DNA from: Sphingomonas sp. R-74633
GTDB lineage: Bacteria; Pseudomonadota; Alphaproteobacteria; Sphingomonadales; Sphingomonadaceae
Length of the DNA stretch: 64,000 bases
Direction: 5' to 3'
Assembly (NCBI RefSeq): GCF_013416555.1
Contig: NZ_JACCFG010000002.1
Span: 248,001-312,000 of the forward strand
Shown here: in pieces, positions 7,336-16,198 of the stretch
Position numbering within the stretch: position 1 is the first letter of the stretch
How the letters are laid out: each line of letters begins with the position of its first letter
Notes under the pieces: generated by a model
The model's input: only the letters and a program-made list of their open reading frames with translations
The model's database searches: none
What the model was told of the DNA's origin: nothing
Position numbers and translations under genes: made by a program

Positions 7336-8741
7336 TTGGCGTTCACCGTAGCTTGAATGGCCGGGCCATCAGTGGTGGGATCGAGATAGCGCGCCCAGCT
7401 CAGGGCCATGCGCCGCTCGGCGGAATCGGCGGAGATGTAGCGCCAGCGCACCGCGCCTTCGGGCGACATGCGGACGAGGCGGCCCTGCTCGGTCTCCTCG
7501 ACCATCGCGTCGCCATTTGGGAGCGGCGTGCCGCGTCCCTGGGCGCGCGTGGCGATGTGGTTGGCAGCAAAGCCCTTGTCCCAGGGCGAGCTGCTCGCGC
7601 CGGTGGCGAAGTCATAGACGAGCAGCCGGTTGTGCCCGTTCACCCGCTCGCCCGGATAGCCCATCAGCGTGTTGTTATCGAACACCGAGATGCGGTGATC
7701 GTCGATGATGCTGACGTCGTGCTGGAAGCGCCACGGGCCGATCTTCCACCACAGGATCTTGCCCGTTTCCGGCCGGTACAACGCGATCAGCGAAAGGTTG
7801 CGCAGGCTGAGGAACAGGTCCCCTTTCTTCCAGATCTGCCCGTCCGCCATTGCCGGCTGGATGTCGTTGAGATGGAAGGGATCCTGCAGATAGGGCCGCC
7901 CGCGCCACAGCCGGGCAAGCCCGTTGCGCTCGAGGATATCGGCGACCCGGTCGACCTTGACCAGCTTCCCCGCGGGCGAGACCTGGGCGACGCTGTCGTC
8001 CCAGAAATCGGCCTTGACGCCCGGCTCGCGCGGCACGGGGTAGCGGAACGGTACCCACAGGCTGCCGTCGGGGCCCTGCTCGGTCGAGTGGGTGAAGATG
8101 CCGTCCACCGACCAGAGCAGCTTGCCGCAGGCGTCGTAGCGGCCGAGCGGCGAGCTGTCGTGAAGCACCATGCTGCCATCGGCGAGCAGCAGCGGGTGCA
8201 TCAGCCGGTTGCGCGGGGCATCCTTGTCGCGGTGCACGTCGACGAGGGCGGAACTGAAGTGCGAGGCGGCGTTGGCGGCGTCGACATCGGGCACGAGCTC
8301 GCGCACCACCGCGCCGTCCGAGAGGCGCATCACCTGCACCACCGATCGCTTGCGCTTCACGTCGAAGGGCGAGATCAGCGCATAGCCGGGGTCGGTGAAG
8401 GCGGCATCCCGGGTGAACCCGCCGGGCAGCTTCTCATACTTGCCGCCATAATAGGGTGCCGGGCTCTTGAACATGCCGCTGATCGTATCGGGCACCCGCG
8501 CGAGCGCGATCGCCACGCGACCGACCGCACCGGACTTCTCCCAACCGTCGACGATGGCACCCGTGCCGATCGCGGCGACCGGCACGAGCAGCAGCGCGAG
8601 GGCGAGGCTCCACAGCGGCACCGGGCGCGACAGCAGTCCTTCGAGCCCGCGCTCTTCCTGCGGCAACGGCACTGCGCCGCCCCCGCCTTCACTGTCCCGT
8701 TCGATATCCTGATCGCGCCGCAATAGACCCTCGCTGTTCAT
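7326..8741 (-). CDS. Arylsulfotransferase-like (ASST family) membrane-anchored beta-propeller
   Basis: The 471-residue protein has a short cytoplasmic N-tail, one membrane helix (about residues 42-66, LWSLALALLLVPVAAIGTGAI) and a large periplasmic domain. That domain carries propeller-type repeats (GSMVLHDSSPLGRYDACGKLLW, FHLNDIQPAMADGQIWKKGDLFLSLRNLSLI, RFQHDVSIIDDHRISVFDNN). The HLNDI, FQHDV and NHI segments resemble the arylsulfotransferase family (ASST), whose classic members move sulfate between phenolic compounds in the periplasm using a histidine. Whether this one transfers sulfate is not shown. It starts the four-gene operon that ends with a PAPS-type sulfotransferase. Confidence 0.8.
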   Translation of the reverse strand: MNSEGLLRRDQDIERDSEGGGGAVPLPQEERGLEGLLSRPVPLWSLALALLLVPVAAIGTGAIVDGWEKSGAVGRVAIALARVPDTISGMFKSPAPYYGGKYEKLPGGFTRDAAFTDPGYALISPFDVKRKRSVVQVMRLSDGAVVRELVPDVDAANAASHFSSALVDVHRDKDAPRNRLMHPLLLADGSMVLHDSSPLGRYDACGKLLWSVDGIFTHSTEQGPDGSLWVPFRYPVPREPGVKADFWDDSVAQVSPAGKLVKVDRVADILERNGLARLWRGRPYLQDPFHLNDIQPAMADGQIWKKGDLFLSLRNLSLIALYRPETGKILWWKIGPWRFQHDVSIIDDHRISVFDNNTLMGYPGERVNGHNRLLVYDFATGASSSPWDKGFAANHIATRAQGRGTPLPNGDAMVEETEQGRLVRMSPEGAVRWRYISADSAERRMALSWARYLDPTTDGPAIQATVNAKCS

Positions 8742-8819
8742 GCACAGGGTTCGGCGGAACGGGTGTCAGCGGGATTTCGGTTCGTCGCTGGGAGGTTTCC
8801 GCTTTGTAGCGGTAGCCCG

Positions 8820-10151
8820 CTAGACCGGCAGCGTGACCAGCGCGGAGAGGCCGCCTTCCTCGCGGTTGCGGATCACCACGTCCCCGCCATGCGCGCGGGC
8901 CACGGCACGGGCACTGGCCAGGCCCAGGCCGATCCCGCCGGTATCGCGGTTGCGCGACTTCTCCCCCCGGAAGAACGGCTCGAACACGCGGTCGAGATCC
9001 TCGGGCGGCACGCCGGGGCCGTCGTCGCACACTTCGATCAGCGCCTGGCCATCGGCCTCCACCAGCGTGACCTCGGCCTTCCCCGCATATTTGAGCGCGT
9101 TGATGACGAGGTTGTTGAGCATCGCCTTCAGCGCCGGTGAATTGCCCTCGACGACCACCGGGTCGCCCGGCGCCAGCGATACCGGCTCGCCACGGTCGCT
9201 CATGTCGTCGGTCACCGTCTCGGCGAGCGAGCGCAGGTCGAGCGGCTTGCGCGCGCCTTGCTTGCTGGTGTCGCGCAGATAGCTGAGCGTCGCGGAGATC
9301 ATCGCCTCCATGTCGCGGATATCGCCCTCGCACGCCTGGCGCAGCGCGTCGGGCGCGGCTTCGAGCCGCAACCCTAGGCGCATCAGCGGCGTGCGCAGGT
9401 CATGCGCCACTGCGCCGACCACGGTCGCGCGATCGTCGACATAACGATTGAGCCGGGCCTGCATCCGGTTGAAGGCTGCAGCGGCGTCGGCAATCTCGGG
9501 CGGACCATTGATCGCGATCGGCGCGGCACGCGGGTCGCGGCCCAGCCGCTCGGCGGCCTCGGCAAAGGTGCCGATCGGCTTGGCGAGGCGATGCGCCAGC
9601 GCCCAGGCGAAAGGCGCGACCGCGGCTACCGAGAGGATCAGCCACCACAGCACGAACCAGCGCCACGGCTCGAAGGCGCTGACGGTGGAAACGGTCTTCC
9701 ACTGTCCGTTGTCACGGCGAAAGGACGCTGTGAAATCGCCGGTGATGATCACGTCGCGCGCCGCCTGCACGGTGGGCGGCGGCACCGGGCGCGGCACGCT
9801 TGCCCGGTCATAGATCTTCTCGCGCGTCATGATCGGCGTGGGGAAGCTGATCAGCACGCGCTCGACCGGCACGTTCAGCGCCTTGGCCATCGCGACTTCG
9901 GTGCGCTCGCCGCGCGGATTCCAGTGCGGCTCCTCGACATGGTCGGGGCTCGAGACCGAGAAATCATCGTCGGCGGGCTTGCCCTGCAACGCATCGACCG
10001 CCTGGCCGACGGTGTAGAGCTTGGCGGTGGGAGTCTGCACTGCGATGAGCAGGGCGAAGTTCATCAGCTGCGTCACCGCGACGCAGACGACCATCAGCGC
10101 AAAGACCCGCAGGAACAGCGGCGATCCCGCCGCCCTCCTACGAAGTGTCAC
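8820..10151 (-). CDS. Sensor histidine kinase (OmpR/EnvZ-type partner)
   Basis: The 443-residue kinase has two membrane helices (about 12-38 and 165-186) around a periplasmic sensor of about 125 residues. A HAMP linker (HRLAKPIGTFAEAAERLGRD) follows, then the HisKA box VAHDLRTPL with phospho-acceptor His at about 250. The ATPase boxes are N (NNLVINALKYAG), G1 (DDGPGVP) and G2 (GIGLGLA). The start is GTG at 10151, overlapping the response-regulator stop in a GTGA junction, so both are made from one mRNA. The periplasmic domain has no recognised ligand motif. It is most like EnvZ-type kinases, but the stimulus is unknown. Confidence 0.92.
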   Translation of the reverse strand: MTLRRRAAGSPLFLRVFALMVVCVAVTQLMNFALLIAVQTPTAKLYTVGQAVDALQGKPADDDFSVSSPDHVEEPHWNPRGERTEVAMAKALNVPVERVLISFPTPIMTREKIYDRASVPRPVPPPTVQAARDVIITGDFTASFRRDNGQWKTVSTVSAFEPWRWFVLWWLILSVAAVAPFAWALAHRLAKPIGTFAEAAERLGRDPRAAPIAINGPPEIADAAAAFNRMQARLNRYVDDRATVVGAVAHDLRTPLMRLGLRLEAAPDALRQACEGDIRDMEAMISATLSYLRDTSKQGARKPLDLRSLAETVTDDMSDRGEPVSLAPGDPVVVEGNSPALKAMLNNLVINALKYAGKAEVTLVEADGQALIEVCDDGPGVPPEDLDRVFEPFFRGEKSRNRDTGGIGLGLASARAVARAHGGDVVIRNREEGGLSALVTLPV

Positions 10152-10873
10152 GCGCGCACCACCTTGGGCACGAACAGATAGCCTTCGTTGCGCACGGTGC
10201 GGATGATCTCGTCCCCGCCCGAGCGCAGCTTGCGGCGCAGGCGGCTGACCTGCACGTCGATCGCGCGGTCATAGGCGTCCGAGTCGGGGCCGCGGGCGGC
10301 AGCCAGCAACGCTTCGCGGCTCAGCACGCGGCGCGGACGTTCAATGAACACTCGCAGCACCGCAAACTCGCCGTCGGTGAGGCCGACGAGCACGCCATTG
10401 GGATCGAACAGCTCATGGCTGCCCAGATCGATGCGCCAGCCCTCGAAGGTGTAGACGTCGCCGCTCTCGGCGGTGGCGACCGCACCGCGCTTGCGCAGCG
10501 CCGCGCGAACCGTTGCGAGGATCTCGCGCGGGCTGCAAGGCTTGGGAAGATAATGGCCGGCGCCGACTTCGAGGCCAAGTATCCGGTCCTGCTCCTCGCC
10601 CAGCGCGCTGAGGAAGATGATCTCGGGTCCATCGGTGCGGGCGATCCGGCGGCAGGCCGAAAGCCCGTCCTCGCCCGGCATCATCACGTCGAGGATGACG
10701 AGATCGACCGGCGTTCGCGCCAGGATCTGGTCCATGTCGCGCGTGCTGGACGCCGTCTCGACGCGGTAGCCGCGCGAGCCGAGGCTGTTCGCCAGCAGCA
10801 TACGAATGTCTCGATCATCATCGACGACCAGGAGGGTCGCGGAATCGTCCTGCGGAGTCGCGGTAGCAAGCAT
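10148..10873 (-). CDS. OmpR-family response regulator
   Basis: The 241-residue protein has an N-terminal receiver with the acidic pocket VVDDDRD and phospho-acceptor Asp at about 62 (VILDVMMPGEDG). A C-terminal winged helix follows (about 135-237: LVGLTDGEFAVLRVFIERPRRVLSREALL, then DRAIDVQVSRLRRKL, a typical OmpR recognition helix region). It is the first gene of the pair with the downstream kinase. No target operator is evident nearby. The roughly 50 bases between its start and the OsmC-like gene on the same strand hold the pair's promoter. Confidence 0.93.
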   Translation of the reverse strand: MLATATPQDDSATLLVVDDDRDIRMLLANSLGSRGYRVETASSTRDMDQILARTPVDLVILDVMMPGEDGLSACRRIARTDGPEIIFLSALGEEQDRILGLEVGAGHYLPKPCSPREILATVRAALRKRGAVATAESGDVYTFEGWRIDLGSHELFDPNGVLVGLTDGEFAVLRVFIERPRRVLSREALLAAARGPDSDAYDRAIDVQVSRLRRKLRSGGDEIIRTVRNEGYLFVPKVVRA

Positions 10874-10929
10874 GTTGCAGCTTCTACGACAAATTACGTC
10901 TGCAGTGTTGCGTTAAGTTGTAACAAAGT

Positions 10930-11316
10930 TCACCCGAGCCTGGTCGCGATCGGGACGCCCCGTTTCAGGGTGAGCGTGACCGGCGTCTTTTCGGCGATTT
11001 CCGCGAGGCGGGCATTCTGCTCGGCATCGGTTCCGGTGATCGTCAGGATGCGCTCGATGTTGAGCGTCTCGCCCTGGCCGTGAAGGAAAAGCGAGACTTC
11101 GATCCCCTCGACCACCCAGCCCTTATGCTCGGCATACATGCGCAGCGTGATCGCCGTGCACGAGCCCAGGCTGGCAAGCAGCAGCTCATAGGGCGCCGGC
11201 CCGGCATCGCCGCCGCCACGCTCGGCGGGCTCGTCGGAAACGAGCTGGTGCGTACCGAAATCGATCTGGGTGGCGTAGGGCGCGTCGCGCCCGATCCTGG
11301 CGATGGCATGGGTCAT
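10930..11316 (-). CDS. OsmC/Ohr family protein with a single conserved cysteine
   Basis: The 128-residue protein fits the OsmC fold: PAPYELLLASLGSCTAITLRMYAEHKGW, then VSLFLHGQGETLNIERILTITG and the basic C-end. OsmC/Ohr enzymes are thiol peroxidases with two cysteines. Here the first is present (LGSC), but no second cysteine exists, so two-cysteine chemistry is unlikely; many COG1765 members share this trait. ATG at 11316 is chosen because upstream residues lack family similarity. It lies upstream of the response-regulator gene on the opposite side of its leader and is probably a single gene. Confidence 0.82.
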   Translation of the reverse strand: MTHAIARIGRDAPYATQIDFGTHQLVSDEPAERGGGDAGPAPYELLLASLGSCTAITLRMYAEHKGWVVEGIEVSLFLHGQGETLNIERILTITGTDAEQNARLAEIAEKTPVTLTLKRGVPIATRLG

Positions 11317-11380
11317 GGCCGCAATAGCTAACGCTTCTGCCGCGCGCCGCCCAGTGCCCTTCTGGGTAGGTTTTCTTGAT

Positions 11381-11462
11381 CGCCATCCCCGCACAGGCGG
11401 GGATCCGGAGTCCCAGGCGCTGTCCTTCCTGGCCCTGGATCGCTGCCTCCGCGGGGATGACG
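11381..11462. repeat. Imperfect palindromic intergenic repeat (CGCCATCCCCGC type)
   Basis: About 80 bases have outer arms CGCCATCCCCGC and GCGGGGATGACG and inner complementary parts (GGATCCGGAGTCCCAGG, CCTGGATCGCTGCC). The whole unit can fold into one long hairpin. It looks like a dispersed proteobacterial repeat. It separates the OsmC-like gene from the 3' end of the efflux operon. Confidence 0.75.
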
Positions 11463-11472
11463 AAAGGGGCGA

Positions 11473-12873
11473 CTAGCTCTTCTGCCAGCCACCCCCAAGT
11501 GCCCGGAAGAGATCCACCTGGGTATCGGCAATGAACGCATCCGCCTGGGCGAGATCGGCCTCGGCGTCGGCGAAAGTACGCTCGGCGTCGAGCAGCGCGA
11601 GCGAGTCGATATCGCCTTCGCGCTGGCGGGCGCGGGCGATGTTGACGGCCGCTTCCGCTTCGTTGCGCGCTGCCTGGAGCGCGGTGCGGCGATCGAGCGC
11701 ATGACCATAGGCCGAGAGCGCAGTCTCGGTTTCCTGCAACGCGCCGAGCACGATACCGTCAAAGCTGGCGAGCGCTTCCTTGGTATCGGCCTGCGCGCCC
11801 GCGACGCGCGCACGCGCCGGGCCCGGGTTGAGCGCCCAGTTCAGGAGCCCGCCAGCCAGCCAGCGCAGCGGCCCTGCCCCAAACACATCGCCGAAATCGG
11901 TGCCGGTCGAGCCGGCCGAGGCGCCCAGCGTGATACGCGGATAGAGGTCCGCGGTCGCCACGCCGATCCGCGCGGTCGAAGCCGCAAGGCGACGCTCGGC
12001 GGCGCGGATGTCCGGACGACGGGCGAGCAAAGCGGCACCGTCGCCGACCGGGATCGGCTGGCTGAGCCGCAGCGTGGTGCTGCGCTCGCCCGCCACCGCC
12101 GGTAAGTCGGCCGGGGTGCGTCCGGTGAGCGTGGCGAGACGGAACAGCGCCGCGTCGCGCTCGGCCTTAAGCGCCGGCACCTGCGCCTGGCGCTGGTTTC
12201 GCAGCGCGCCGATCCGCGCGGTGTCGAGCCGGGTGGCGAGGCCGACGCCGCGGCGGCGCTCGGTCAGTTCGATCGACTGATCGAGCAGCTTGACGATATG
12301 CTCAGCCACGCCCAGCCGCTCGGCGGCAGACGACGCATCGGCATAGGCCCGCGCCGTCTCGGCGGCGACGATCACGCGCACCGCGTCCGCATCGGCTTCC
12401 GCCGCACCGACATCGCCGCGCGCGGCTTCGGTACCACGGCTAAGGCGGCCGAACAGGTCCGCCTCATAGCTGACGCTGAGGCCGGCATCGACCTGCCAGT
12501 CCTCGCGCGGCGCACCCGGTGCCCGCTGGCCCTCGGGCAAGCGGCCGTAATTGGCACCGGCGCCCAGGCTCGCCTGGGGAAGCTGGTCTGCCTTGGCGCC
12601 GCGCAGCACCGCGCGGGCCTTCTCGATCCGCGCCACTGCGACGCGGATGTCGGTATTGGCGGCCAGCGCGTCGGAGACGAGCTGGTCGAGCACCGGGTCG
12701 TTGTAGAGCCGCCACCAGTCGCCCTGCACAGGCTCGGCGGTGACCGCCGGATTGGCCGCGACGAAATCGCCTGCCGCGGTCTGGGGTGGCGTCGGCGCGA
12801 CATAGTTCGGACCAGCGGCGCAGGCGGCGAGCGCGAGAGCCGAAGCGGTTGCGAGGAATATACGGTAGGTCAT
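11473..12873 (-). CDS. RND efflux outer-membrane factor, NodT/OprM family lipoprotein
   Basis: The 466-residue protein starts with a lipoprotein signal (ATASALALAACAAGPNY; lipobox LAAC). It shows the doubled TolC/OprM plan: two long coiled-coil halves (ADADAVRVIVAAETARAYAD and the second near KEALASFDGIVLGALQETETAL) and the conserved GDWWRLYNDPVLDQL. It forms the outer-membrane channel of a tripartite pump. ATG at 12873 has a GGAGAGGAGG-like site in front of it. It is the last gene of the operon, 53 bases after the pump gene. Confidence 0.93.
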   Translation of the reverse strand: MTYRIFLATASALALAACAAGPNYVAPTPPQTAAGDFVAANPAVTAEPVQGDWWRLYNDPVLDQLVSDALAANTDIRVAVARIEKARAVLRGAKADQLPQASLGAGANYGRLPEGQRAPGAPREDWQVDAGLSVSYEADLFGRLSRGTEAARGDVGAAEADADAVRVIVAAETARAYADASSAAERLGVAEHIVKLLDQSIELTERRRGVGLATRLDTARIGALRNQRQAQVPALKAERDAALFRLATLTGRTPADLPAVAGERSTTLRLSQPIPVGDGAALLARRPDIRAAERRLAASTARIGVATADLYPRITLGASAGSTGTDFGDVFGAGPLRWLAGGLLNWALNPGPARARVAGAQADTKEALASFDGIVLGALQETETALSAYGHALDRRTALQAARNEAEAAVNIARARQREGDIDSLALLDAERTFADAEADLAQADAFIADTQVDLFRALGGGWQKS

Positions 12874-12926
12874 CTCATTTCCTCCTCTCCGCCGTCCCGA
12901 GCATGGCCCGGAACGGCGGCAGGGTT

Positions 12927-15900
12927 TCACTCGGCAGGCTGCAGTGCCGGGGCATGGCCTTCGCCGTGGTTCGCCGGGCGCTTGCGGAGGTTCGCGATGC
13001 GATCCCCCAGCGCGCGGCAGACGACGTAGAAGGTCGGCGTGAAGAGCAGACCGAAGGCAGTCACGCCCATCATCCCGAAGAACACCGCGGTGCCCAGCGC
13101 CTGGCGGAGCTCCGCACCGGCGCCGCTCGCGATCAGCAGCGGCACTGCGCCGAGGATGAAGGCAAACGAGGTCATCAGGATCGGACGCAGACGGTCCCGC
13201 GCGGCACGTACCGCGGCTTCCACCGGCGACAGACCGTCCTGTGCTTCCGCCTGCTGAGCGAACTCGACCACAAGGATCGCGTTCTTCGCAGCCAGTGCAA
13301 TCAGCACGACCAGGCCGATCTGCGTGAGGACGTTGTTGTCCATCCCGCGCAAATTCACCCCGGCCATGGCCGCGAGCAGGCACATCGGCACGATCAGGAT
13401 GATCGCCAGCGGCATGGTCAGGCTCTCATATTGCGCCGCCAGCACCAGGAAGACGAACACCACCGCCAGCGCGAAGACCAGGCCTGCCGTGCTGCCGGCC
13501 ATCTTCTGCTGATAGGCGATGCCGGTCCACTCCGCGCCGTAACCGGCAGGAAGCGAGCTCGCGAGCTTCTCCATCGTGTCGAGCGACGTGCCCGAGCTGT
13601 AGCCGGGGGCCGTATCGCCATCGACTTCCACCGCCGGGAACAGATTGTAGCGCGTCACGCGGTACGGGCCGGTCTTGTTCTCGAAGGTCGAGACCGAGCC
13701 GATCGGCACCATCGCGCCACTGTTCGAGCGGGTCTTGAGGTTGGCGATGTCCGCCTCGGTCGCGCGGAACGGTGCGTCAGCCTGCGCGGTCACCCGGTAG
13801 GTGCGGCCGAGCATGTTGAAGTCGTTCACGAAAGCCGAGCCGAGATAGACGTTGAGCGCCTCGAACACCCGCTCCGGCGGCACCCCGAGCATGTCCGCCT
13901 TGCGACGATCGATATCTGCGAAGACGCGCGGCGTGGCGGTGTTGAAGAAGGTGTAGATCTGCTTGAGGCCCGGGGTCTGGTTGGCCTGGCCGATCAGCCC
14001 GAAGGCCGTCTTTCCGAGGTCGGCATAGCCATGCTCGCCGCGATCCTCGACCATCATCCGGTAGCCACCGGCCGAGCCGATGCCCTGGATGACGGGCGGG
14101 GGCACCACCAGCAGCATCGCCTCATTGATGTCGGCGGTACGCTTGCGCGCCTCGTTCATAATGTCGTTGATGTTGACGCCGAGCTTCTTGCGCTCCTCGA
14201 AGGAGAGCAGAGGCACATAGGCGGCGGCCGAATTCGGGGCGAGCGTCTGTGACGGGCCGTCGAAACCGGCGAGCATCACTGAGCCGCGCACGCCGGGAAT
14301 CGGCAGGATGCGGGCGACGACCTTGCGCATCACTTCGTCCGTCCGCTCGAGCGACGAGCCCGGCGGCAGCTGGATGACGGTGAGGAAGTAGCCCTGGTCC
14401 TGCTGCGGGATGAAGCCGACCGGCGTCACCCAGAACATGCCGATCGTCGCGGCGATCAGGCCCACATAGGTGAGCATCATCCGCTTCGGGCGCGTCACCA
14501 GCACGCGGGTGAGCTTGGCATAGCCGACGCTCATCCGTTCGAAGCCGGTGTTGAACGCATCGGCGCCGCGGCGCACCAGTCGACCGACCGGCCCCTTGGG
14601 CTCGCTCTCGTGATGCCGCAGCAGCAGCGCTGCCATGGCGGGCGAGAGCGTGAGCGAGACGAGCAGTGAGATCGCCGTCGCCGCCGAGATCGTCACGGCG
14701 AACTGCTTGTAGAAGGCACCCGACAGGCCGTTGAGGAACAGCGTCGGCAGGAACACCGCGAGCAGCACCAGCACGATCGCAACGAGCGCGCCGGACACTT
14801 CGTCCATCGAAGTTCGCGCCGCCTCGAGCGGAGTCATCCCCCGCGCGAGGTTGCGCTCGACATTCTCGACCACGACGATCGCGTCATCGACGACGATGCC
14901 GATGGCCAGCACCAGGCCGAACAGCGAGAGGTTGTTGAGCGAGTAACCGAGCGGCAGCAGCACCGCCATCGTGCCGATCAGCGAGACCGGGATGGCGAGC
15001 ACCGGGATGATCGCCGCGCGCCACTTCTGGAGGAAGACGATGACGACGAGCACGACGAGCAGGATCGCCTCGCCCAGCGTGTGATAGACCGCGTCGATCG
15101 ACTGGGCGATGAACTCGGTCGGGTTGTAGATGACGCGATATTCCAGGCCCTTGGGGAAGTTCTTGGACATCGCCTTGAGCTGGTCCTGCACCGCATTGGC
15201 AGCGGCGAGGGCGTTCGAGCCCGGGCGCTGGAAGACGGCGAGGATCACGGTCGGCTGGTTGGAGAGATAGGTGTTGGACGAATAGTCCGCCGCACCCAGC
15301 TCGACGCGCGCCACGTCGCTCACGCGCACCTGGTGCCCATCGGCATCGGTGCGGATCACGACCTGGCCGAATTCGGCGGGATCCTTCAGGCGGCCCTGCG
15401 TCTCGATGTTGAGCTGGAAGGCGTTTCCGGTGGGCGTCGAGCCTGGCTGGCCGAGCGTACCGGCGGCGACCTGGACATTCTGCGCACGCAGTGCCTGGAC
15501 GATGTCGCCCGCGGTCAGGTTGAGCGCGGCCGCGCGGCCCGGATCGATCCATACGCGCATCGCATAGTCGCGCGCACCGAACATACGCACGTCACCCACG
15601 CCGTCGACACGGGCAAGGCGGTCCTTCACCTGCGTCAGCGCGTAGTTGGAGATGTATTCGCGATCGACCGAATTGTCGGGCGAGATCAGGTTCACGACCA
15701 ACAGGAAGTCCGGCGTGGTCTTGCGTGTCACGACGCCCAAGCGCTGCACCGTCTCGGGCAGGCGCGGAATGGCGACCGCAACGCGGTTCTGCACCAGCAC
15801 CTGCGCCGCATCGAGATTGGTACCCGACTTGAAGGTAACGGTGATGGTGACGTTGCCGTCACCGGTCGACTGCGACGACTGGTAGAGCATGTCGTCGACG

Positions 15901-16118
15901 CCGTTGATCTCCTGCTCGATCGGCGCGGCGACTGTCTCGGCGACGGTCTCGGCCGAAGCACCGGGATAGGAAGCGGTGACCGTCACCGTCGGCGGGACGA
16001 TGTCGGGATATTGCGAAATCGGCAGCGCGAGATAGGCGATCGCACCGATGATCGTGATGATCACCGCGATGACGGCCGCGAAGATCGGGCGCGTGATGAA
16101 GAACCGTGAGAGGCGCAT
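12927..16118 (-). CDS. RND multidrug efflux pump, AcrB/MexB (HAE1) family
   Basis: The 1063-residue protein is full length for an HAE1 pump with 12 membrane helices and two large periplasmic loops. Family marks are the start (RFFITRPIFAAVIA), SYPGASAETVAETVAAPIEQEINGVDDM, and the proton-relay pair in IGIVVDDAIVVVENVE in helix 4. The matching lysine is in LAAKNAILVVEFA in helix 10. As an inner-membrane proton antiporter it takes drugs, dyes or detergents from the membrane and periplasm; the real substrates are not shown by sequence. It sits between adaptor and channel genes. Confidence 0.95.
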   Translation of the reverse strand: MRLSRFFITRPIFAAVIAVIITIIGAIAYLALPISQYPDIVPPTVTVTASYPGASAETVAETVAAPIEQEINGVDDMLYQSSQSTGDGNVTITVTFKSGTNLDAAQVLVQNRVAVAIPRLPETVQRLGVVTRKTTPDFLLVVNLISPDNSVDREYISNYALTQVKDRLARVDGVGDVRMFGARDYAMRVWIDPGRAAALNLTAGDIVQALRAQNVQVAAGTLGQPGSTPTGNAFQLNIETQGRLKDPAEFGQVVIRTDADGHQVRVSDVARVELGAADYSSNTYLSNQPTVILAVFQRPGSNALAAANAVQDQLKAMSKNFPKGLEYRVIYNPTEFIAQSIDAVYHTLGEAILLVVLVVIVFLQKWRAAIIPVLAIPVSLIGTMAVLLPLGYSLNNLSLFGLVLAIGIVVDDAIVVVENVERNLARGMTPLEAARTSMDEVSGALVAIVLVLLAVFLPTLFLNGLSGAFYKQFAVTISAATAISLLVSLTLSPAMAALLLRHHESEPKGPVGRLVRRGADAFNTGFERMSVGYAKLTRVLVTRPKRMMLTYVGLIAATIGMFWVTPVGFIPQQDQGYFLTVIQLPPGSSLERTDEVMRKVVARILPIPGVRGSVMLAGFDGPSQTLAPNSAAAYVPLLSFEERKKLGVNINDIMNEARKRTADINEAMLLVVPPPVIQGIGSAGGYRMMVEDRGEHGYADLGKTAFGLIGQANQTPGLKQIYTFFNTATPRVFADIDRRKADMLGVPPERVFEALNVYLGSAFVNDFNMLGRTYRVTAQADAPFRATEADIANLKTRSNSGAMVPIGSVSTFENKTGPYRVTRYNLFPAVEVDGDTAPGYSSGTSLDTMEKLASSLPAGYGAEWTGIAYQQKMAGSTAGLVFALAVVFVFLVLAAQYESLTMPLAIILIVPMCLLAAMAGVNLRGMDNNVLTQIGLVVLIALAAKNAILVVEFAQQAEAQDGLSPVEAAVRAARDRLRPILMTSFAFILGAVPLLIASGAGAELRQALGTAVFFGMMGVTAFGLLFTPTFYVVCRALGDRIANLRKRPANHGEGHAPALQPAE

Positions 16119-16198
16119 CGGGCCACTCCTCGTGAAAAAGAGGTCTGAAACAGAAAAATGTCAGCCGCCGGCCCCTGGGGAGAGCCGGCGGCCGACGG

